Origin: Planctomycetaceae bacterium
Lineage (GTDB): Bacteria; Planctomycetota; Planctomycetia; Gemmatales; Gemmataceae
DNA: 64,000 bases
NCBI GenBank assembly: GCA_013823135.1
Contig: PNLP01000017.1
Coordinates: forward strand, 1-64,000
Direction: 5' to 3'
Below, one piece after another: positions 33,430-41,827 of the stretch. The first letter of the stretch is position 1; every line of letters starts with the position of its first letter. Made by a program: the position numbers and the translations under genes. The notes under the pieces were generated by a model, which searched no databases, was not told the DNA's origin, and was given only the letters and a program-made list of their open reading frames with translations.

Positions 33430-34419
33430 ATGCCCTCGACGGTGGCATTGAGCCTGACTGATGTTCGCGTCCGCTATGGCGACCGCTTCGCCGTGGACGG
33501 CGTGTCGCTGGACGTCCGGCGCGGTGAGATCGTCGGCTTGCTCGGTCCCAACGGGTCGGGGAAGAGCACGACTCTCGCTGTTGCAGCCGGGGTTCTCGAT
33601 GCAGCTGAAGGCACGGTCACGGTTGAGGGGATCTCGCGAGCTACAGATCCAACCGGGTTCGCCATGCGCGTCGGGTTTGTGCCCCAGGAATGCGCACTTT
33701 ACGAAGAACTCAGCGCGGCAGAGAACCTGAGCTTCTTCGGGAAACTGTACGGCCTTAGCGGTGCCGATTTGCGGCGTCGGGTGATCCGGGTGCTGGGTCG
33801 CGTTCGCCTGCAAGAACACGCTGAGCAACGCGTCGACACCTTTTCGGGTGGCATGAAGCAACGGTTGAACCTCGCCGTCGCATTGATCCACGATCCGAGT
33901 TTGTTGCTGCTCGACGAGCCGACTGCCGCCCTCGATCCCGCAAGTCGAGATGCCCTGTTCGCGGACCTGACCCGCCTCCGGGACGACGGCCACGCCGTGG
34001 TTCTTTCCACGCACCACCTCGATGAAGCCGAACTGGGGTGCGACCGCATCGCCGTTCTGGATCGCGGCAAACTCGTCGCATGCGGGCCGCCTGCGGAGTT
34101 GCTCCGATGCTACGCCAAGGACCGGCAGGTGCTGTACGGCCACCTCCGCGTGCGACCACCGCGGTTCTTGCATAAAGCGTTGCAAAAGCGATTCGGCACG
34201 CGAATTGAGTTGGAGATCACGGGACGCCGGTTGCGACTGAGCGCCCCGACCAACGAAGATCTGGGAATGGCACTCGCAACCCTTCTCGCGGAAGGTATCG
34301 AGTTGGAGACTTACCGCACGCCCGCCGGCACGCTGGAACGAACGCTTCACTGCGGAACGAGCGAGGAAGAGCCAGTGGGACAGAGTGGGAGAGTGGGAGA
34401 CACGGAGAGGGGGAGATGA
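33430..34419 (+). CDS. ABC transporter ATP-binding protein
   Basis: A 329-residue ABC ATPase that should energise export by the permease encoded next. Walker A GPNGSGKST is at residues 39-47, the signature FSGGMKQR at 138-145, Walker B LLLLDEP at 158-164 and the H-loop His at about 195. After residue 215 comes a short C-terminal region (RPPRFLHKALQKRFGTRIEL) as in drug- or polysaccharide-exporter ATPases. The last 13 residues (about GQSGRVGDTERGR) are encoded by the GA-rich inverted-repeat arm beginning at 34381, so the natural C-terminus has been replaced by repeat sequence. It is 99 bases upstream of its permease. Confidence 0.93.
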   Translation: MPSTVALSLTDVRVRYGDRFAVDGVSLDVRRGEIVGLLGPNGSGKSTTLAVAAGVLDAAEGTVTVEGISRATDPTGFAMRVGFVPQECALYEELSAAENLSFFGKLYGLSGADLRRRVIRVLGRVRLQEHAEQRVDTFSGGMKQRLNLAVALIHDPSLLLLDEPTAALDPASRDALFADLTRLRDDGHAVVLSTHHLDEAELGCDRIAVLDRGKLVACGPPAELLRCYAKDRQVLYGHLRVRPPRFLHKALQKRFGTRIELEITGRRLRLSAPTNEDLGMALATLLAEGIELETYRTPAGTLERTLHCGTSEEEPVGQSGRVGDTERGR

Positions 34420-34495
34420 AGAGATGGGAGACAGGCAAAGCAATGGCTTTCTGTCTTTTCTCCCCCTCTCCGTGTCTCCCGCTCTCCCGCTCCTG
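34381..34495. mobile_element. Empty GA-rich inverted-repeat element (115 bp)
   Basis: Left arm 34381-34416 and right arm 34460-34495 are complementary and share the core GAGACACGGAGAGGGGGAG. Both ends are marked by CAG when each arm is read inward. The 43-base centre is itself partly palindromic (GACAGGCAAAGCAATGG and CTTTCTGTC). The same arms flank the four-helix protein gene at 52601-53082, so this is an empty or internally deleted version. It supplies the stop codon of the upstream ABC ATPase and ends 23 bases before the permease start. No target duplication is evident. Confidence 0.75.
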
Positions 34496-34518
34496 TACTC
34501 AGGTGAAAATGAGATCCC

Positions 34519-35706
34519 ATGAGATACGCGACATTGATGCTGACGCTCGCAGCCAAGGATTGGCGGCTGTTCTGGGCCGACCGGCGTGCCGCGGTCATGT
34601 GCTTCGTCGTGCCCGTTCTGCTCGCCTCTGCGTTCGGCATGGTCTTCAACCGCCCGACCACGAACGCTGCGACGACCCGATTACCCATGCTTGTCGTCAT
34701 TGAGGACGACGGTCCATTCACGGCCCAGGTTGCGGCCGAACTCCTCTCATCGCTCAAGACTGACGCAAAGGTTGCGACCCGAGCGGAAGCGGAAGCCGCC
34801 CTGCCCGACCGTCACCCGGCAATCGCGGTCGTACTTCCCAAGGGCTTCGAGCGACTGAAAGACTGGCAACCTGGCAATACCAGCGAACGACCGGAAGTGC
34901 AAATCTTGCATCACCCTGCTGCCGGAACGGAACGCCAGTGGGCCGAGGGCGTCGTCACGGAAGTGGTGATGCGTCGGCTCGCCCGGTCGAAACTTGACGG
35001 CTTCATGGGCACACAGGCCGAGGCGGCATTCGCCACGCCCTTCCAGGTGAACGCGACCGCGGTCTCGACTGGGGGCGATGCGAAGTTCAACTCGTACTCG
35101 CACAGTTTCTGCGGAATGACGCTGCAATACCTGCTGTTCTGGGGCATGGAAAGCGGCTTGCTGTTCCTTCGTGAACGGCAACGCGGCGTGTGGAAGCGAA
35201 CTCGAGCCGCACCGGTTTCGCTGGGTTGTGTGCTGGCGGGCAAGGCGCTCGCCACGGCAGCCATCGCGATGCTTCAAGTGCTGGTTACCTTTGGCTTCGG
35301 CTATCTGATGTTCGGCGTGAGCGTGACCGGTTCATTCATCGGTTTCGTGCTGCTGGCCCTCGCCGCGTGCGGGTTGGCTGCCGCAACGGGGTTACTGGTC
35401 GCGGCGATTGGTGGCACCGAGGCCCGCGCCCGAAGTGTGAGTATCCTCGTGATCCTCGGAATCTCGATGATTGGCGGGCTGTGGCTGCCGACGTTCCTGC
35501 TCCCGGAATGGGTGCGTGACACGGCGCTATCGCTGCCGACATCCTGGGCGATGCGTGGGCTCGGCGGCGTGACGTGGGAAGGGCTTGGCCTGCGAGCCGT
35601 GCTGCCGAATGTGGCGATGGTGACAGCCTTCGCCGCGGTTTTCCTGGCGATTGCCGTCCTGCGACTGAAATCGGATGAAAGACGACTTCGACAGGGGAAC
35701 GTGTGA
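34519..35706 (+). CDS. ABC-2 type transporter permease
   Basis: A 395-residue membrane protein. The first hydrophobic segment (about 22-44) is followed by a large soluble domain (residues 50-195), then a cluster of membrane helices (about 200-390) with RARSVSILVILGISMIGGL and the characteristic LPEWVRDTALSLPTSWAMRG loop before the last pair. This matches ABC-2 exporters (NodJ/DrrB/YhgE-like). It follows its ATPase with only the GA-rich element between them. The transported substrate is unknown. Confidence 0.9.
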   Translation: MRYATLMLTLAAKDWRLFWADRRAAVMCFVVPVLLASAFGMVFNRPTTNAATTRLPMLVVIEDDGPFTAQVAAELLSSLKTDAKVATRAEAEAALPDRHPAIAVVLPKGFERLKDWQPGNTSERPEVQILHHPAAGTERQWAEGVVTEVVMRRLARSKLDGFMGTQAEAAFATPFQVNATAVSTGGDAKFNSYSHSFCGMTLQYLLFWGMESGLLFLRERQRGVWKRTRAAPVSLGCVLAGKALATAAIAMLQVLVTFGFGYLMFGVSVTGSFIGFVLLALAACGLAAATGLLVAAIGGTEARARSVSILVILGISMIGGLWLPTFLLPEWVRDTALSLPTSWAMRGLGGVTWEGLGLRAVLPNVAMVTAFAAVFLAIAVLRLKSDERRLRQGNV

Positions 35707-35710
35707 AGTA

Positions 35711-35781
35711 GCGTGCCACGGGGTTCATCCCCGTGGTCTTTGAATCACCAGAACTCCACGGGGATGAACCCCGTGGCACGC
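35711..35781. repeat. Palindromic repeat, family C (GTGCCACGGGGTTCATCC type)
   Basis: The arms 35711-35736 and 35756-35781 are perfectly complementary over 26 bases, with a 19-base loop. Each arm also contains its own inner palindrome (CCACGGGG and CCCCGTGG), so it can fold as one long or two small hairpins. It starts four bases after the permease stop and lies before the co-directional thioredoxin-like gene, so it is probably a terminator for the ABC operon. Only one copy was found in this window. Confidence 0.88.
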
Positions 35782-35818
35782 AAGGCTGGTAAGCACCATG
35801 ACTCCAGGTGGCAAACCC

Positions 35819-36412
35819 ATGATCCGCACACTTTGCTTGGCCACACTGGCAGCGTTCGCCGTGCCCGCGTTCGCGCAACAACCCGCGATTCCGAAGCAGA
35901 CGGAACTCGTACTCGAAGATCAGTTCGACCGCAAAGCCGAACTGGCCGAACTTCGCGGGCAGGTTGTGATCGTCGTGTATGGCGATCGCAAGGCAACGGA
36001 CTCGTGCCGGAGTATCGGCGAAACGCTGCACGTCTGCTGGCACCCCGACGCAAAGGGGCAACCACCGCAGAAGGCGCAGGCCGCGCCCGTAGTGCCGCTG
36101 GCCAACCTCAAACCGGGGCAAGTGTCGCCGAACGTCGCGGTGGTGCCGGTGGCGTGCTGTGGAAAAGTTCCGGGGCCGATTCGCGGCGTGATCCGCACGC
36201 AGATCGCGAAGGCATCGCCGGACTCGGTCGTGTGGCTCGACTTCACCGACACGATGAAGACGACGTACGGCCAGACTGCAGGCGAACCGAACGTGCTGGT
36301 GTTCGACGCGGCAGGCCGCTTGCGAATGAAGATCAACGGTGCCCTCGACCAGTCCGCGATGGACAACCTCGTGAAGTCCGTACAGGCACTGCGTGTGGAA
36401 GCCGTCAAGTAG
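35819..36412 (+). CDS. Secreted thioredoxin-like (YtfJ-like) protein
   Basis: A 197-residue exported protein with a leader at 1-19 (MIRTLCLATLAAFAVPAFAQ). The body resembles thioredoxin-fold proteins of the YtfJ type: LEDQFDRKAELAELRGQVVI, VVYGDRKATDSCRS, VVWLDFTDTMKTTYGQTAGE and PNVLVFDAAGRL. The CxxC redox pair is absent at the expected place, and a CC pair (VACCGK) lies in a loop, so thiol-disulfide activity is doubtful. The ATG at 35819 follows AGGTGG; another, 21 bases upstream, lacks a good site. It ends 18 bases before a palindrome of family A. Confidence 0.7.
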   Translation: MIRTLCLATLAAFAVPAFAQQPAIPKQTELVLEDQFDRKAELAELRGQVVIVVYGDRKATDSCRSIGETLHVCWHPDAKGQPPQKAQAAPVVPLANLKPGQVSPNVAVVPVACCGKVPGPIRGVIRTQIAKASPDSVVWLDFTDTMKTTYGQTAGEPNVLVFDAAGRLRMKINGALDQSAMDNLVKSVQALRVEAVK

Positions 36413-36430
36413 TTCGTGTGGCCAGGTTTG

Positions 36431-36491
36431 TCCGAGCCCGAGCGCCAAGCGAGTAGTAAACGTTATTCCTCGCTTGGCCCTCGGGCTCGGA
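36431..36491. repeat. Palindromic repeat, family A (copy 2), in a convergent gap
   Basis: The arms at 36431-36453 and 36469-36491 match the copies at 4103 and 56004 (TCCGAGCCCGAGCGCCAAGC) with a different loop. It lies between the convergent thioredoxin-like and CoxG-like genes. The conserved arms with unrelated loops show that the arms are what is maintained. It is a likely two-way terminator. Confidence 0.9.
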
Positions 36492-36529
36492 CCAGTAATA
36501 CCGAGTTGCTCCTCGCTTTCGCGTCGCGG

Positions 36530-36976
36530 TTACCCGCCTGCGAGTCGCGTTCCCACCGCGGTCCACACGTCCTCGATCACTTTGTGAGCCGAACCCTGGA
36601 GGAGTCCCTTCGGGACCATCTTCAGCAAGCCCGTGACGTGCGTCAGATCACCCATCCAGTGAACCGTCGTACCGCCGTTCTCGGCTTCCGCGAAACGAAG
36701 CGAGACGACAACCGTGCTGCTTGCGCCAATCGCCTTCGCGATCACTTGATACGCGACCGACTTGCCCGCCTCCCGCCCCGTCGCGGTCAGTTCCACATTC
36801 AAACTGCCTGAGAGGAACGCCAGTTTCGGTTTGATCTTCCACGCGGCGTGGTCGAGAGTTGCTGCGGCAATCTCGGCGTCTGGCAGACACCCGACCAGGA
36901 ACGAGGCATCGGACAACTTCGCCGCAACCTCCGCCACCGGAAGAGGGAACGACTTGTCGCCTTCAAAATGAATCAT
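36530..36976 (-). CDS. CoxG-like SRPBCC-fold protein
   Basis: A 148-residue soluble protein of the SRPBCC/CoxG group: the N-terminal strand MIHFEGDKSFPLPVAEVAAK, then LVGCLPDAEIAA, KPKLAFLSGSLNVELTATGR and GGTTVHWMGDLTHVTGLL before the C-terminal helix. The fold is a ligand-binding cavity; some members lie near carbon-monoxide dehydrogenase, but no such genes are here. The start is at 36976; an in-frame extension upstream is not protein-like. The ligand is unknown. Confidence 0.88.
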   Translation of the reverse strand: MIHFEGDKSFPLPVAEVAAKLSDASFLVGCLPDAEIAAATLDHAAWKIKPKLAFLSGSLNVELTATGREAGKSVAYQVIAKAIGASSTVVVSLRFAEAENGGTTVHWMGDLTHVTGLLKMVPKGLLQGSAHKVIEDVWTAVGTRLAGG

Positions 36977-37187
36977 GGGGAGACTCCGAGAAACTCGCCT
37001 GTTGCAAACGGGTGAGTTTTTTTGCATTATACCGGCGTTGCACGAAACCGGATTTCTGACGAGCAATCCCGACTTGGGAGTCCTATCCTAATCGGGGTCA
37101 TTCTCGTCCGACTCGCATCGGCCGCATTCTACGGAGCAGCCCATTTCGACCGCCGCACCATCGGGTGTGCTTCCTGCGCTCCCAACC

Positions 37188-38072
37188 ATGAAGTTCCCCA
37201 GTCCCTCCACCGGTTGGATCGGTCGCATCCGAGCCCTGCCGTTCATCCTCCTGCACGTCGCGGCTGTTGTCGCGCCGTTCTTCGTGGAGATCACCTGGAC
37301 GTCAGTCGGGTTGGGATTACTACTCTACTTCGCACGCATGTTTGGCATCACGGGTGCCTACCACCGCTACTTCGCCCACCGTGCCTACAAGACGAGCCGT
37401 TGGTTCCAGTTCGTGCTCGCCTGGATCGGTTGTTCCGCCATGCAGAAGGGGCCGCTCTGGTGGGCCGGGCACCACCGACATCACCATAAGTATTCCGACC
37501 AGGAAGAAGACCCACACTCGCCGATTGTGCGATCGGTGTGGTGGTCGCACGTGGGGTGGGTGATCTCCGGCAAGTTCCGCGGCTTCCCGAAAGCGGGAAT
37601 GCAGGACTTCGACCGCTTCCCCGAACTGCGGCTCCTCGACTCGTTCTTCACCTGGGTGCCGGGGATCCTGCTGGGCGCCTTGTGTTACTGGATCGACGGC
37701 TGGAGCGGCGTGGTGTGGGGCTTCCTTGTGGGCACGGTGGCGCTGTACCACGCGACGTTCCTGGTGAACTCCGCGTGCCACCTGTTCGGCACCCGCCGCT
37801 ACGCGACGACCGACTTCAGCCGAAACTGCTGGTGGGCCGCGATCCTGACGATGGGCGAAGGCTGGCACAACAACCACCACCACTACCAGAGCTGTGCCCG
37901 CCAGGGGTTCAAGTGGTGGGAAATCGACATGAGCTACTACATCATCCGAACGCTGGGCTTCGTGGGGCTGGTGTGGGACATTCGCGAGCCGACGCCGAAG
38001 GCTCTGGAGCGGAACCTGATCGTGGCGCAGGAAGCGAAAGTATCGGCACCCGAGAAGCAACCCGCAGCGTGA
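37188..38072 (+). CDS. Acyl-CoA / fatty acid desaturase (delta-9 type)
   Basis: A 294-residue membrane di-iron enzyme that introduces a double bond into fatty acyl chains. The three histidine boxes are HRYFAH (residues 59-64), HHRHHH (95-100) and HNNHHH (227-232), with four membrane helices arranged around them. SVWWSHVGWV and CHLFGTRRY are also typical of the delta-9 family. I used the ATG at 37188; a GTG 21 bases upstream is possible. No partner electron donor is encoded next to it. It ends four bases before a family B palindrome. Confidence 0.94.
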   Translation: MKFPSPSTGWIGRIRALPFILLHVAAVVAPFFVEITWTSVGLGLLLYFARMFGITGAYHRYFAHRAYKTSRWFQFVLAWIGCSAMQKGPLWWAGHHRHHHKYSDQEEDPHSPIVRSVWWSHVGWVISGKFRGFPKAGMQDFDRFPELRLLDSFFTWVPGILLGALCYWIDGWSGVVWGFLVGTVALYHATFLVNSACHLFGTRRYATTDFSRNCWWAAILTMGEGWHNNHHHYQSCARQGFKWWEIDMSYYIIRTLGFVGLVWDIREPTPKALERNLIVAQEAKVSAPEKQPAA

Positions 38073-38075
38073 ACT

Positions 38076-38142
38076 GGCGAGCGGGGGACGTGAGTCCCCT
38101 GTTCATCTGGGAACAACGGGGGACTCACGTCCCCCGCTCGCC
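38076..38142. repeat. Palindromic repeat, family B (copy 2), in a convergent gap
   Basis: The arms at 38076-38101 and about 38116-38142 (GGCGAGCGGGGGACGTGAGT and its complement) form a hairpin with a small loop. It fills the gap between the convergent desaturase and AAA ATPase genes, ending eight bases before the latter's stop. It shares the outer GGCGAGCGGGG with copies at 11670, 43072 and 47204. Confidence 0.9.
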
Positions 38143-38150
38143 AAATCCTT

Positions 38151-39668
38151 TCAGTTCCGGCCCTGTGCCATCAACTGTTTCACGATGTCCGAGAAGATGC
38201 CGTTGCCCAGATTCGGGTATTCTGGTTCCCCAGCGCTGTCACGCCAGAAGCACTTCAACGCCACCTGAGCACACCGTTCCTGGAACTGTGCCGGTGTCTC
38301 TTGCAGGTCCGGGAACCGCTCGACGAACTCGAGCATCTCCATGTGCTCCTTCTCGTACACCCCGAGAATGCGGGTCGCCATTCGCTTCTTGTCGGCCACT
38401 TCCATGTACGTGAGTTCGACGGCTTTGTCGATCCGGCCCGGCCGCGTGCTGATGAACTCGGTGGTGCCGTCGGGCAGCTTCCGCGGCAGCCCGAGCGCCG
38501 GGTCGATCTTGGTCAGGTCGTTCGTCGTGATGATGGTGAAGATGCCATCAGCACGTTCGACGCCATCGAGACAGTTCAGCAGGCAGTCGAACGTGAGCGG
38601 GGCCAGCGGGCTGCGGGGCTTGTTGTGGTCGCCGTCGCCGTCGCGCTTCTCGCTCACCATCATGGGGAAGATGTTGTTGCGTCGCACGACGTTCTCACGG
38701 CCGTGGAACACGTTGTCGATGTCCTCAATGAGCGCGATGCACGGCGTGTTGGTTTGCATTTCGGTCCACGCCTTCATCAACTCGTGGTTCCCCATCTCCG
38801 CAAGATTGTAGACGTAGATCGGCATGTTCAGGTCTTCGGCGAACGCCCGTGCGATCGCCGTCTTCCCCGTGCCGGGAGGGCCGTAAAGGAGCCAGCCACG
38901 CTTCCACGCGATCCCCTTGTCGGCGTACCATTCCTTGCTCTTGCGCCAGAGTTCGATCTCCTTGATGAGATCCTTTACCCGTTGCGGGAAGATCAGGTTA
39001 TCGAGCGCCTTGCCGTTGTTCGTGCGGGCCTTGCCGAGTTGCTCCGGCGTGTGCGCAAGCAGGCGGTAGCTCCCCTGCTGATACCACGCGAGGCCGTCGT
39101 TGCTGCCGCCGTACTCGTTGTTGCCGTCACCGCGAGCCGGGACGTGGTGGATGCAGAAGCGGTTCTTCGTCGCGGTCTGTTGATCCTCGACCGCCCACGA
39201 CACGTTGTTCCGGGCCATGCACGCCTCGCGCAGGATGCCCTCAACGTCGAGCGTGCCACGGATGAACGTGATCGTCGAGAAGACCTTCATGCCGCTGCCG
39301 GAACTGTCGCTGTTCCCCTTCCCGCTGGCCGCCTTGTTCTCGACCTGGTTCGCGAACAGGAACGGGAACCAGCCGCTCCACAGGATGAGGAGGCGGTTGC
39401 CGAACACCTCATACGGCACGAGCCCGTAGCGGCCGTCGCGCTGGTATTCCCAGCTCGCGCCGTACATCTTGTCGTAGTTCCGCGACCGCTTGAAGTTGGC
39501 GATGAGGTGCGCCACCATCGCATCGTGCCCGGCCTCCGTGGGGATCTCGACACGTTGAATGAACATGCCGACGAGTCGCCACGCGACCCCCTTGAGCTTC
39601 GTCCACATCGTGGCGAGGACGCCGAGAGCCGCGCCTCCGGCGAGCATTCCAAGAACGGTATCCTGCAT
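38151..39668 (-). CDS. Membrane-anchored AAA ATPase (BCS1-like)
   Basis: A 505-residue AAA ATPase. Residues 5-22 form a short membrane segment (VLGMLAGGAALGVLATMW). Residues 30-235 are a BCS1-type N-terminal domain, and the AAA module follows with Walker A GPPGTGKT at 263-270, Walker B IALIEDID at 311-318 and the arginine-finger region STRPGRIDKAVEL. In mitochondria BCS1 moves folded proteins across the membrane; bacterial members are uncharacterised. The start was placed at MQDTVLGML because the anchor begins there. It lies alone between a palindrome and an unrelated serine hydrolase. Confidence 0.88.
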   Translation of the reverse strand: MQDTVLGMLAGGAALGVLATMWTKLKGVAWRLVGMFIQRVEIPTEAGHDAMVAHLIANFKRSRNYDKMYGASWEYQRDGRYGLVPYEVFGNRLLILWSGWFPFLFANQVENKAASGKGNSDSSGSGMKVFSTITFIRGTLDVEGILREACMARNNVSWAVEDQQTATKNRFCIHHVPARGDGNNEYGGSNDGLAWYQQGSYRLLAHTPEQLGKARTNNGKALDNLIFPQRVKDLIKEIELWRKSKEWYADKGIAWKRGWLLYGPPGTGKTAIARAFAEDLNMPIYVYNLAEMGNHELMKAWTEMQTNTPCIALIEDIDNVFHGRENVVRRNNIFPMMVSEKRDGDGDHNKPRSPLAPLTFDCLLNCLDGVERADGIFTIITTNDLTKIDPALGLPRKLPDGTTEFISTRPGRIDKAVELTYMEVADKKRMATRILGVYEKEHMEMLEFVERFPDLQETPAQFQERCAQVALKCFWRDSAGEPEYPNLGNGIFSDIVKQLMAQGRN

Positions 39669-39912
39669 GTGTGGTGTCCTTCCGGTTCCGGTGCGTTTAG
39701 GCAGGTTGAAAAACACGAGCCGCCTCCCGAATGCGACACGCATCGTGTCGGTGGGGTTCGGGTTGGTTGGGGTGGGGATTGTACCGCGTGAGTGGCTACC
39801 GCCGCGATGACGGTAGAGCGGTCGAAAGTGACGATCCGCGACAGCGAAAGTTATTCCCGGGAATTGCGAATGATCGTTGCGTAGCCGCGACGCGAAGGGG
39901 AGCGCTCCGCTG

Positions 39913-41193
39913 TCAGTACTTCTCGAACAGATCCACGTCGGGCCACTTCTTCACGGCGTTGGCCGCGTCGTGCATCGGGCCGTCGATCAGTGAGGCGGGT
40001 TGCTCGCCCTTGGGGTTGGCATCCGTGTTGAACAGCACCGCCCAGCTTAACCCGTCGTTCCGCCTGACGAGAAGCGTCGAGGTGCCCGAGATCAGCCCGT
40101 TGTGCCAGGCGTTTACCCGGCTCCCCTTCCCGACGGGTCGCACCATCCACCCGCATCCGTAATACGCAGCGAGCGGCTGGCCCTTTGCGTCGTGCCCCGC
40201 GAGGCCATCGGGGCGTGCGAGCGTGTCCTTGATCGCTTGCTGGGAAAGCGGCGACCGCTTCCCGCCGTCGAGCACGGTCGCGAAGCGCAACAGGTCGATC
40301 GGCGACGACACCCACCCGCCGTGCGCCTCGAAGCCCTCAATGTTCTCGCCACCATCGGGAAGCAGCACCTGCTGGCGCATCCGAGGTGGATACAGGCAGT
40401 CGCTTTTTCGCTGCTTCGAGTCGTAGTAGTGAACCTCGTTGGGTGCGCGATCTTCGGGCAACCCGCGGCCGAGGTGCATCGCGGCGGCACCCACTGGTTT
40501 GAGCACGTTCGCGCGAATCCATGGCGCATACTTCATCTCGGTGACCGCCTCGATGACGCGACCCAACACGAGATAGCCGACGTTCGAGTAGACCATCTTC
40601 GCTCCCGGATCGAAGTCGAGGGGATGGCCCATCATGTAGCGAACGACGTCGTCGGCCGTCGGGGCGTGCTTGATCTTAAGGGCGTTCATCACGTCCCACG
40701 GAATGCCGATGGCGTCGAAGCCAGATTTCTTGTCGCGATCCCAGCCGGCGGTGTGGTGCAGGCAATGGCGAATGGTGATCTGGTTCCAGCGTTTGTCGAA
40801 CTTGCTGCCGGGGAACGGAGCCGCGTCTTGCTTCACGTACTTCAACACGAAGTCGTCGAGCTTGACCTTGCCGGCATCGACGAGGTGCATGATGCCGGCG
40901 CTCGTGATCGGCTTGGAAATGCTGGCGAGCCGGAATGCGGACGTCGGCTCGACGGGCGTGTTCTTCTCGACGTTGGCGTGCCCGAAGCCGCGTGCATAGA
41001 CGAGCTTTCCATTGCGTGTGACCGCAACCCCTGCTCCCGGAACGGAGTTCGCTTTGACGAACTTTGTGAACAGATCGTCGAACGGCGACAGTGCCGGATT
41101 CGCGACTCCGGTGACGGGCACATCGACCGCACTGGCGAATCGCGGGACCGCCAGTGCAGCAGCAGACGCAAGAAACGCGCGACGTGTGTGCAT
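39913..41193 (-). CDS. Secreted serine hydrolase (class C beta-lactamase / DD-peptidase fold)
   Basis: A 426-residue exported protein. The leader MHTRRAFLASAAALAVPRFA (1-22) may use the Tat route, given its paired arginines. The catalytic motifs are SISK (91-94), YSN (202-204) and HNG (364-366) in place of KTG, the usual set of the beta-lactamase/PBP-like EstB group. Length and order are normal. It could act on esters, peptides or beta-lactams, and sequence alone cannot choose. The gene is monocistronic, downstream of the MITE-broken gene on the same strand. Confidence 0.9.
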   Translation of the reverse strand: MHTRRAFLASAAALAVPRFASAVDVPVTGVANPALSPFDDLFTKFVKANSVPGAGVAVTRNGKLVYARGFGHANVEKNTPVEPTSAFRLASISKPITSAGIMHLVDAGKVKLDDFVLKYVKQDAAPFPGSKFDKRWNQITIRHCLHHTAGWDRDKKSGFDAIGIPWDVMNALKIKHAPTADDVVRYMMGHPLDFDPGAKMVYSNVGYLVLGRVIEAVTEMKYAPWIRANVLKPVGAAAMHLGRGLPEDRAPNEVHYYDSKQRKSDCLYPPRMRQQVLLPDGGENIEGFEAHGGWVSSPIDLLRFATVLDGGKRSPLSQQAIKDTLARPDGLAGHDAKGQPLAAYYGCGWMVRPVGKGSRVNAWHNGLISGTSTLLVRRNDGLSWAVLFNTDANPKGEQPASLIDGPMHDAANAVKKWPDVDLFEKY

Positions 41194-41220
41194 GGAAATG
41201 TTCTGTGTAAGTAACGAGGC

Positions 41221-41803
41221 TCAACGCATCAGTAGGAGAACCTTCGCCAACGGCTCTGGGATTGGTTGAGAAAGCGGGATGTCGTAATAGTCATCGTGAG
41301 ATATTTCAAATGAATTCGACGGGAACGCTATGGCGAACCTATCTTGATCGTGCGAGACATAGATCGCACATTTCTCAGTGGTGCCGGAGGTGAGTCGGAC
41401 TTCCGCCAAATACGTTGTCCCCAACTTTTTGACTTCCGAGGCACGACGGAACGCCGCCGTCAGATATCGTGTCGATGCCTCGTCGCTCACGGTCCTTTCA
41501 CCGTCCCAAGCACGCAAATAGACGGTGATTGACTCCACTTCAGAGTTACCCCGCCCTCGCATGATATCCCGGAGTTCATCGGCCCGATACTCAACGTACC
41601 TGCCGGCAACGAAGAGCCCTCCGCACGACAGCACAATCAAGACGATCGGGGTTAAGACGCAATGCCCTTCAGTTAGGGACGGCTGTTCACTGCTTTGTCG
41701 CCGTAAGTCGTTATTTCGCAACGCCAGGGACCGCGGTGAGCGCCTTAACTGAAGGGCATTGGGTTAAGACGATGATGCAACCAAGAGTTAGAAATCGCTG
41801 CAT
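41221..41803 (-). pseudogene. Membrane-anchored hypothetical protein gene split by a MITE
   Basis: If the 102-bp MITE and one 10-base target copy are removed, a clean frame of 156 codons appears, starting at 41803 behind AAGGAGG and reading MQRFLTLGCIIVLTPIVLIV, a membrane anchor. A soluble part follows (DELRDIMRGRGNSEVESITV, TVSDEASTRYLTAAFRRASE) and ends LSQPIPEPLAKVLLLMR. With the insert present, the original start runs into a TAA inside the MITE after about 30 codons. An in-frame ATG inside the MITE (41721) could still give a fused product, so complete loss of function is not certain. I recognise no family. Confidence 0.75.
41660..41761. mobile_element. MITE (102 bp) with 19-bp TIRs and 10-bp target duplication
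   Basis: The left end CAATGCCCTTCAGTTAGGG (41660-41678) and the right end (41743-41761) are complementary over 19 bases with one mismatch. The identical 10-mer GGTTAAGACG flanks the element on both sides (41650-41659 and 41762-41771), a clear target-site duplication. No coding sequence fits inside, so it depends on a transposase elsewhere. The duplication length and the TIR style suggest an IS4-type source, but this is an inference. It lies inside the gene at 41221-41803. Confidence 0.92.
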
Positions 41804-41827
41804 CGTTGAGCCTCCTTGAAGCATTCA

